From an uncultured Collinsella sp. (GTDB taxonomy: Bacteria; Actinomycetota; Coriobacteriia; Coriobacteriales; Coriobacteriaceae): 10,655 nt of DNA. Location of the stretch: assembly GCA_900546105.1 (NCBI GenBank), contig URBP01000075.1, forward strand, positions 1 to 10,655, given 5' to 3'. The notes below the pieces were generated by a model. The model saw only the letters and a program-made list of their open reading frames with translations, was not told where the DNA came from and made no database searches. The first letter of the stretch is position 1. Each line of letters starts with the position of its first letter. Position numbers and translations under genes: made by a program. Below are positions 6,565 to 10,655 of the stretch, piece after piece.

Positions 6565-6605
6565 AAAGCCTCCGCGGGGAAACCTGCGGAGGCTTTTTCT
6601 TTTGA
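6565..6605 (+). terminator. Intrinsic terminator of ftsH
   Basis: AAAGCCTCCGC (6565-6575) pairs perfectly with GCGGAGGCTTT (6586-6596), and the T-rich run TTTTTCTTTT follows the GC stem. It closes the tilS-hpt-ftsH cluster. Confidence 0.93.
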
Positions 6606-6621
6606 GCGATATGGGGCCGTC

Positions 6622-6683
6622 TGTTGATTGGGGACAGACTTAAATGAGCGTTTTCACGCATTTAAGTCTGTCCCCAATCAACA
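6622..6683. repeat. 25-bp perfect inverted repeat, REP-like (GGGGACAGAC type)
   Basis: Bases 6622-6646 and 6659-6683 are exact reverse complements, separated by the loop AGCGTTTTCACG. The arms contain GGGGACAGACTTAAATG and its complement. Palindromes with GGGGACAGAC / GTCTGTCCCC arms are, from general knowledge, dispersed in many bacterial genomes and linked to IS200-like REP-associated tyrosine transposases (RAYTs). No transposase gene is nearby. The element sits neatly between the ftsH terminator and the next promoter. A strong cruciform or RNA hairpin is expected. Confidence 0.8.
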
Positions 6684-6712
6684 TTGCTGCGGCACTTTGC
6701 TCGGCTAAAGCG

Positions 6713-6718
6713 TACAAT
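6713..6718 (+). promoter_or_regulatory. -10 box (TACAAT) of the aminotransferase gene
   Basis: GCGTACAATAG lies 24 nt before the ATG at 6743. No convincing -35 is seen at 16-18 bp. The right arm of the REP-like repeat ends about 30 bp upstream of this box. Confidence 0.45.
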
Positions 6719-6742
6719 AGCGCCTATGCGAAAGGGGAACAG

Positions 6743-7927
6743 ATGATCAACGAAACTATGTATGCTCGCGGTGCGGAAAGCTCCATCATCCGTGAGATTT
6801 TTAGCTATGGCCTTGAGCGCAAGGCGCAGATCGGTGCGGAGAACGTATTCGATTTTTCGCTGGGCAACCCGAGTGTTCCGGCGCCGGCTGCCGTGGCGGA
6901 GTCCATTAAGAAGGCCTTGGGGCTGCCGAGTGACCAGTTGCACGGCTACACCCCCGCCCCGGGCCTGCCGCAATGTCGAGCAGCCGTCGCCGAATCGCTC
7001 AACCGCCGCTTTGGAACGAACTATGAGGGCAAAGACGTCTTTATGACGGTGGGTGCCGCGGCTTCGCTCACCTGCACGCTCAACGCCGTTACGAACCCGG
7101 GCGACGAGGTTATTGTTATCGCCCCATACTTTCCGGAGTATCGCGTGTGGATTGAGAAGGCCGGCTGTACGTGTGTTGAGGCGCTCGCCGATGAAGATAC
7201 GTTCCAGCTGAGCGTGGACAATGTGCTCAAGGCGATTACCGATAAGACGACTGCCGTCATCATCGACTCGCCCAACAATCCGACTGGTGCCGTATATACA
7301 CGCGACACGCTGACGCGACTGGCCAATGTTCTGCGCGAGGCCAACGCTCAGCGCGATCCCGAGAATCCGATTATGCTCATCTCGGATGAGCCGTACCGCG
7401 AAATCGTGTACGGTGCCGAGGTGCCTTGGGTGCCCTCGATTTACGAGCACACCATCGTGTGCTACTCGTATTCTAAGTCGCTTTCGCTGCCGGGCGAGCG
7501 CGTGGGATGGATCCTTGTTCCCAATACGAATCCTCAGGCAGATCGTCTAATGCCCGCCGTTGCCGGTGCCGCCCGTACGCTGGGCTTCGTGTGCGCGCCG
7601 GCGCTCTTTCAGCGCGTAATTATCGACTGCATCGATGAGCCGAGTGACGTTGAGGCCTATGCACGCAACCGCACCGCGCTTACCGACGCACTAGCGGAGT
7701 ACGGCTACACCTATGTTGAGCCGGATGGCGCGTTCTACCTATGGGTGAAAGCGTTGGAGCCCGATGCGAATGCGTTTTGCGAGCGCGCAAAGAAGTATGA
7801 GCTGCTTGCGGTTCCCTCGGACAGCTTTGGTATGCCGGGTTGGTTCCGCCTGGGCTATTGCGTGAGCTACGAAACGATTGTCAATTCGCTACCCGCTTGG
7901 AAACAGTTGGCGGACGAGTATCGTTAA
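6743..7927 (+). CDS. PLP-dependent aminotransferase, class I/II (aspartate aminotransferase fold)
   Basis: A 394-residue fold-type I PLP enzyme, cytoplasmic. FDFSLGNPSVPAP near the N-terminus is the substrate-side glycine loop. SPNNPTG has N179 of the cofactor-binding NPTG. SDEPYREIVY contains the Asp that pairs with the pyridine nitrogen and the Tyr that binds the PLP oxygen. SYSKSLSLPGERVGW carries the Schiff-base Lys245 and a phosphate-binding Arg. The C-terminal FRLGYCVS holds the Arg expected to bind the substrate carboxylate. Overall it matches a group of anaerobe enzymes annotated simply as PLP-dependent aminotransferase; the amino donor cannot be told from sequence. The frame opens at 6644 inside the REP-like repeat, but AAAGGGG at 6731-6737 fits the ATG at 6743. 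Confidence 0.93.
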   Translation: MINETMYARGAESSIIREIFSYGLERKAQIGAENVFDFSLGNPSVPAPAAVAESIKKALGLPSDQLHGYTPAPGLPQCRAAVAESLNRRFGTNYEGKDVFMTVGAAASLTCTLNAVTNPGDEVIVIAPYFPEYRVWIEKAGCTCVEALADEDTFQLSVDNVLKAITDKTTAVIIDSPNNPTGAVYTRDTLTRLANVLREANAQRDPENPIMLISDEPYREIVYGAEVPWVPSIYEHTIVCYSYSKSLSLPGERVGWILVPNTNPQADRLMPAVAGAARTLGFVCAPALFQRVIIDCIDEPSDVEAYARNRTALTDALAEYGYTYVEPDGAFYLWVKALEPDANAFCERAKKYELLAVPSDSFGMPGWFRLGYCVSYETIVNSLPAWKQLADEYR

Positions 7928-7944
7928 AAGTAAAGCGCTCTGCC

Positions 7945-7950
7945 TACAAT
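7945..7950 (+). promoter_or_regulatory. TACAAT box overlapping the parS-like site
   Basis: CCTACAATG resembles the other -10 boxes of this window but lies about 140 nt before the next start codon (8093). It could drive a longer leader transcript for the PHP gene. Its last base is the first base of the parS-like site. Confidence 0.25.
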
Positions 7951-7965
7951 GTTTTACGTGAAACG
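7950..7965. other. parS-like ParB centromere site
   Basis: TGTTTTACGTGAAACG matches the bacterial parS consensus TGTTTCACGTGAAACA at 14 of 16 positions. The mismatches are T for C at position 6 and G for A at position 16. It lies in a non-coding spacer. parS sites nucleate ParB for chromosome segregation and cluster near oriC, and the neighbours here (tilS-hpt-ftsH, WalJ) are origin-proximal in B. subtilis. Real sites usually occur in several copies, and only this one is seen. Confidence 0.5.
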
Positions 7966-7992
7966 GGGTTTGGTGTTAAGCCGGACCCCGTT
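7962..7992 (+). other. 12-bp GC hairpin between aminotransferase and PHP genes
   Basis: AACGGGGTTTGG (7962-7973) pairs with CCGGACCCCGTT (7981-7992), including two G-T wobbles, around the loop TGTTAAG. No T-run follows. It may act as a weak terminator or mRNA 3' end for the aminotransferase, or as a leader structure for the PHP gene. Its left arm overlaps the end of the parS-like site. Confidence 0.5.
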
Positions 7993-8049
7993 GTCATGGA
8001 CGTTGTGTCTTTGGGATGGAGTGGTTTTACGACTATCGAAGGCTATGCG

Positions 8050-8055
8050 TACAAT
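8050..8055 (+). promoter_or_regulatory. -10 box (TACAAT) of the PHP gene
   Basis: GCGTACAATGA lies 37 nt before the ATG at 8093. TTACGA at 8027-8032 is spaced 17 bp and matches the -35 consensus in only three of six bases. Confidence 0.45.
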
Positions 8056-8092
8056 GAATATAAGCGACGGCCATGCCAGATAAGGAGACCCG

Positions 8093-8914
8093 ATGCCCTA
8101 CCTGCTTTCTTGTGACATTCATACCCATACGATGTTCTCTGCGCATGCATATTCGACCATTGAGGAGAATGTGTACTGGGCGGCAGAGCGTGGCCTGCAG
8201 GTGCTCGGATCTGCCGACCATCTGAGCTCTATGGTTTCGCCTTGCCCCAATGACCTGCGCAGTTACCAGTTCTTTATCAACCAGGATGTCTGGCCTCGCA
8301 TTTGGAGTGGCGTACTGGTGCTGCGTGGTGCCGAGGCCGATATCGTTTCGTTGGACGGAAGCCTGTTTGGCGAGGACACTCCTGTCACGCTTGATATTGC
8401 CGGCGATTCGTACAGCCGTCAGCATTCACTGTTCGATTTGGTTACGCGTAATTTGGATTATTTGGTTGCAAGCGTGCATAATCCGCAGATTGCTGAGGGC
8501 GCGACGCTGGCCCAGACGACCGAGATGTATATCAATGCCTTGGAACACCCCAAGGTGTTCATGCTGGGCCACGCGGGTCGCTCGGGCGTGCCGTTCGATA
8601 TCGACGAGGTGCTGTTGGCAGCTAAGGCCAAGCACAAGATTATCGAGATCAACAACCATAGTCTTGAACACGGTGTCGACACTGAGCATTGGGCCGTATG
8701 CCGCAAGATCGCCGAGCGCTGCGCTGAGCTGGGCGTGGGCATTGGCGTTTCGACCGATGCGCACATTGGCATGGCAATTGGTAGGCTCGATTACGCTCGC
8801 AAGATGCTCGACGAGATTCACTTCCCGTTGGATCTGATCGTGACGCGCGATCGCGAGACGCTGCTGCGCGAGATGGCGGCAGCCGGCGTGTGCGACCTGC
8901 GCAAGGGGATGTAG
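8093..8914 (+). CDS. PHP-domain phosphatase, YcdX-like
   Basis: A 273-residue stand-alone PHP domain, a metal-dependent phosphoesterase fold with a trinuclear site. All expected ligands are visible: D8-I-H10-T-H12, H18 in SAHAYST, H43 (ADH), E81 (GAEAD), H129 (VASVH), H160 (LGH), D222 and H224 (STDAH). The SAHAYST stretch and the spacing resemble E. coli YcdX more than histidinol phosphatase HisK, and no his genes are nearby. The substrate is therefore unknown; a small phosphorylated metabolite is likely. The start has AAGGAG at 8082-8087. The gene is 165 bp downstream of the aminotransferase and probably has its own promoter. A terminator follows directly. The family is certain, the reaction is not. 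Confidence 0.9.
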   Translation: MPYLLSCDIHTHTMFSAHAYSTIEENVYWAAERGLQVLGSADHLSSMVSPCPNDLRSYQFFINQDVWPRIWSGVLVLRGAEADIVSLDGSLFGEDTPVTLDIAGDSYSRQHSLFDLVTRNLDYLVASVHNPQIAEGATLAQTTEMYINALEHPKVFMLGHAGRSGVPFDIDEVLLAAKAKHKIIEINNHSLEHGVDTEHWAVCRKIAERCAELGVGIGVSTDAHIGMAIGRLDYARKMLDEIHFPLDLIVTRDRETLLREMAAAGVCDLRKGM

Positions 8915-8934
8915 CGGAATTTATAAACCAAGCG

Positions 8935-8969
8935 AAGGGGGCGGCCCAGACGGGTCGCCCCCTTTCTTG
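8935..8969 (+). terminator. Intrinsic terminator of the PHP gene
   Basis: AAGGGGGCGGCCC (8935-8947) pairs with GGGTCGCCCCCTT (8952-8964), including one G-T wobble, around an AGAC loop. TTTCTTGT follows. It lies between the convergent PHP and RlmD-type genes. Confidence 0.9.
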
Positions 8970-8992
8970 TCCCAAAAATCTACTGAGGTTGG

Positions 8993-10441
8993 TTAGCGGC
9001 GTTCGAGGACCGCTACGGTTTCGGTGTGGTCGGTGTGAGGGAACATGTCGACGGGCGTGATCTTGAGCAGGCGATAGCCTCCGTCGAGGAGCTGATGCAG
9101 GTCGCGCTCTTGAGTCACGGGGTTGCAGCTGATATAGGTGATGCGGCGCGGCTTAAGTGCGCAGGCAGCTTCGAGGAACTCGGGCGTGGAGCCGGAGCGC
9201 GGCGGGTCGATGGAAAGAACGTCGACGCGTTCGTTGTTGTCGGCGGCATCCAGGATGTAATCGGTCGCATCGTCGGCCATAAACCAGGCGCTGCGGGTGA
9301 GGCCGTTGAGCTCGGCATTGCGGCGTGCGTCGGCAACGCCCGCCGGGTTGCGCTCCACGCCGAGCAGCATAATGCCGACGCCTCTGTCCTGGGCATCCTT
9401 CGCGGCGCACAGACCGATGGTGCCGCTGCCGCAGTAAGCGTCCATAAGAATGTCGCCCTGCTGCGGGTCCATGCCGTCAATCGCGAGCTGATAGAGCAGC
9501 TCGGTCTGCTGCGGATTGGTCTGATAGAACGCGGTAGGGGAGATATCGAATTCGCAACCGAGCAGCTGGTCGCGCATGCACTCGGCGCCATAGACGATAC
9601 GAGTCTCCTCGCCCAAGATGGCGTTACCGGGGCGTCCGTTGATGTTTTGGGCGACGGTGACAATATGCGGATCGAGTGCGGCGACGGCCTCAAAGAACTC
9701 CTGCGCATGCGGCAAGTCGCGCTGAGCGGTCACGAGGGTGACCATAATCTGGTCGGTGCGCCAGCCGCAGCGAACGACGGCATAGCGAAGCAGCCCCAGA
9801 TGCTTGTCTTCGTTAAAGGCGGGAATGTGCAGACGTTCGGCCTCGCGAGCGATGCCGTTGAGAATCTGACGAGCGCCCGGCGCCTCGACAGGACACTCGG
9901 GTACGGCAACGATCTTGTGCGTGCCGCGCTCAAAGAAGCCGCAGCGGACAGCATCCTCCTTACCAGGAGCAAACGGAGTGGCAGCCTTATGACGAAAACC
10001 ACGCGGCGCAGGATACTTGCCCGGGTCGCCCAAGGTGACGCCCATACCGCGAATGGGGTCGACGCTAATACCCTCGCGCTCGCAAAGAGCAGCAAAAAGC
10101 TCCTCCATAGCAGCCTGCTTAGCTGCCAACTGCTTTTTATAAGGACGATTGAGCGCCGTGCACCCACCGCAAGCTTTCATGATGGAACAAGGAGACTTGG
10201 GGTCCACAGCCTTACGCGCAGACGAAACCGAATCATTATGCGGGCGCTTGGAGCGAGTCTGAGATGCCTTGTCCTCGCTCCGACGAGAACTGGGGCGCTT
10301 GGCCTTAGCCTTGCCCTTCGCCGACTTACCCTTCGCATCCTGAGACGACTTGGATTTCTGAGAAGATTTTTTCTCCTCCGACCCCTCAGCCGCCTCAATC
10401 AAAGCACGACGAGCCCTACGCTCCGCACGAGATTCTGCCAT
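8993..10441 (-). CDS. rlmD: 23S rRNA (uracil-C5)-methyltransferase, RlmD/TrmA family
   Basis: Transfers a methyl group from SAM to C5 of a uracil, most likely in 23S rRNA. The 482-residue product has a [4Fe-4S] cluster set C85-x5-C91-x2-C94 and C183, as in RlmD. The Rossmann SAM motif is DAYCGSGTIG (334-343), followed by DPPRSG (412-417), the nucleophile C439 in ISCNP and the C-terminal general base E474 (HTETV). Residues 1-80 are Lys/Ser/Arg-rich low-complexity sequence and replace the TRAM RNA-binding domain usual at the N-terminus. This tail may bind RNA non-specifically. The start has only a weak TGGGG site, but Met1 is the first ATG after the promoter. The exact target (U1939, U747 or a tRNA) cannot be read from sequence, so the symbol is by nearest type. 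Confidence 0.9.
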   Translation of the reverse strand: MAESRAERRARRALIEAAEGSEEKKSSQKSKSSQDAKGKSAKGKAKAKRPSSRRSEDKASQTRSKRPHNDSVSSARKAVDPKSPCSIMKACGGCTALNRPYKKQLAAKQAAMEELFAALCEREGISVDPIRGMGVTLGDPGKYPAPRGFRHKAATPFAPGKEDAVRCGFFERGTHKIVAVPECPVEAPGARQILNGIAREAERLHIPAFNEDKHLGLLRYAVVRCGWRTDQIMVTLVTAQRDLPHAQEFFEAVAALDPHIVTVAQNINGRPGNAILGEETRIVYGAECMRDQLLGCEFDISPTAFYQTNPQQTELLYQLAIDGMDPQQGDILMDAYCGSGTIGLCAAKDAQDRGVGIMLLGVERNPAGVADARRNAELNGLTRSAWFMADDATDYILDAADNNERVDVLSIDPPRSGSTPEFLEAACALKPRRITYISCNPVTQERDLHQLLDGGYRLLKITPVDMFPHTDHTETVAVLERR

Positions 10442-10481
10442 GAATTAACCCCACTATTAAATAAAAGAAAAGTCCGAAGTA

Positions 10482-10487
10482 ATTGTA
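10482..10487 (-). promoter_or_regulatory. -10 box (TACAAT) of the rlmD-type gene
   Basis: On the minus strand GGTACAATTAC lies 40 nt before the ATG at 10441. No -35 consensus is visible, and the inverted repeat at 10498-10544 covers the place where it would be. Confidence 0.45.
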
Positions 10488-10497
10488 CCGTGCATTC

Positions 10498-10544
10498 AAC
10501 GTGCCCGATTGGAGGGGACGCCTATTTAAGGTCCCGAGCACGTT
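10498..10544. repeat. Nested inverted repeat upstream of the rlmD-type gene
   Basis: Outer arms AACGTGC (10498-10504) and GCACGTT (10538-10544) are perfect complements. Inside them GGGAC (10515-10519) pairs with GTCCC (10531-10535). It could form a two-part stem with an asymmetric internal loop. The core GGGGAC...ATTTAAG-GTCCC faintly resembles the REP-like repeat at 6622-6683. Direction and role are unknown. Confidence 0.45.
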
Positions 10545-10590
10545 GTCTCCCGGAATGCCGGCAGCCGTCACGGTATTTAATTTGTCGCGA

Positions 10591-10641
10591 GTTCCGCACG
10601 AACAGGAGGCCACTTAATGTGGCCTCCGTCGTGAGCAGGAC
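10591..10641. other. Extended hairpin at the right edge (terminator- or leader-like)
   Basis: GGAGGCCAC (10605-10613) and GTGGCCTCC (10619-10627) form a perfect 9-bp stem with a TTAAT loop. CACGA (10597-10601) with TCGTG (10629-10633) extends it across a small bulge, and GTTCC (10591-10595) pairs imperfectly further out. There is no T-tract on either strand. The rest of 10442-10655 contains no gene I can support. It may be a leader for a gene beyond the window or a degenerate terminator. Confidence 0.5.
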
Positions 10642-10655
10642 TGTAGAGCAGGAAA

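Noticed and set aside
4310..6661. A 783-codon open frame on the minus strand opposite ftsH
   Set aside because: It is antisense to a clearly conserved gene, is Leu/His/Arg-rich as expected from the complement of GC-biased codons, runs into the REP-like repeat and has no recognisable domain.
6644..6742. Longer start for the aminotransferase inside the REP-like repeat
   Set aside because: The added residues come from the repeat and the promoter; AAAGGGG precedes the ATG at 6743.
10416..10613. 65-codon minus-strand frame overlapping the rlmD start
   Set aside because: It overlaps the rlmD start out of frame and covers the promoter and inverted repeats; no convincing coding character.
1..10655. 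A defence system, prophage, CRISPR array, biosynthetic cluster or complete insertion sequence
   Set aside because: All genes but one are recognisable housekeeping families; no spaced repeats, integrase, transposase or toxin-antitoxin pair is seen.

Overview
The window is about 10.7 kb of moderately GC-rich chromosomal DNA. The gene content, protein style and the tilS-hpt-ftsH order suggest a Gram-positive anaerobe of the Actinomycetota, most likely class Coriobacteriia (Collinsella-like). That placement is inferred from sequence style only. There are eight protein genes, no rRNA or tRNA gene, no CRISPR array and no complete transposon. The window is mostly core housekeeping.

Layout. Bases 1-83 look like the tail of a neighbouring gene's terminator plus an operator-like inverted repeat. 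A minus-strand gene of unknown function (84-551, C-terminal membrane anchor) diverges from a small heat-shock protein gene (829-1260). The 277 bp between them hold repeats, a HAIR-like HspR site and a hairpin over the hsp20 ribosome binding site. A strong terminator separates hsp20 from a convergent minus-strand metallo-beta-lactamase-fold hydrolase of the WalJ/YycJ type (1341-2150). This in turn diverges from the cluster tilS (2199-3737), hpt (3886-4434) and ftsH (4436-6553), which closes with a terminator. A 25-bp perfect inverted repeat (REP-like) follows, then a PLP-dependent aminotransferase (6743-7927), a 165-bp spacer with a parS-like site and a GC hairpin, a PHP-domain phosphatase (8093-8914), a terminator, and a convergent RlmD-type rRNA methyltransferase on the minus strand (8993-10441). 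The last 214 bp carry its promoter and a block of inverted repeats without a gene.

How the genes fit together. tilS, hpt and ftsH form the gene trio known from Bacillus and many other Gram-positives: tRNA-Ile2 lysidinylation, purine salvage and the membrane AAA+ protease. Hsp20 and FtsH both act in protein quality control. TilS and RlmD both act in translation.

The two strongest oddities are these. (1) FtsH has HKSGH where the family has HEXXH. The zinc ligands and the whole ATPase remain but the catalytic glutamate is replaced by lysine, so the protein may be an ATP-driven unfoldase without protease activity. (2) A 14/16 match to the ParB centromere site parS lies at 7950-7965, which suggests the region is near the replication origin.
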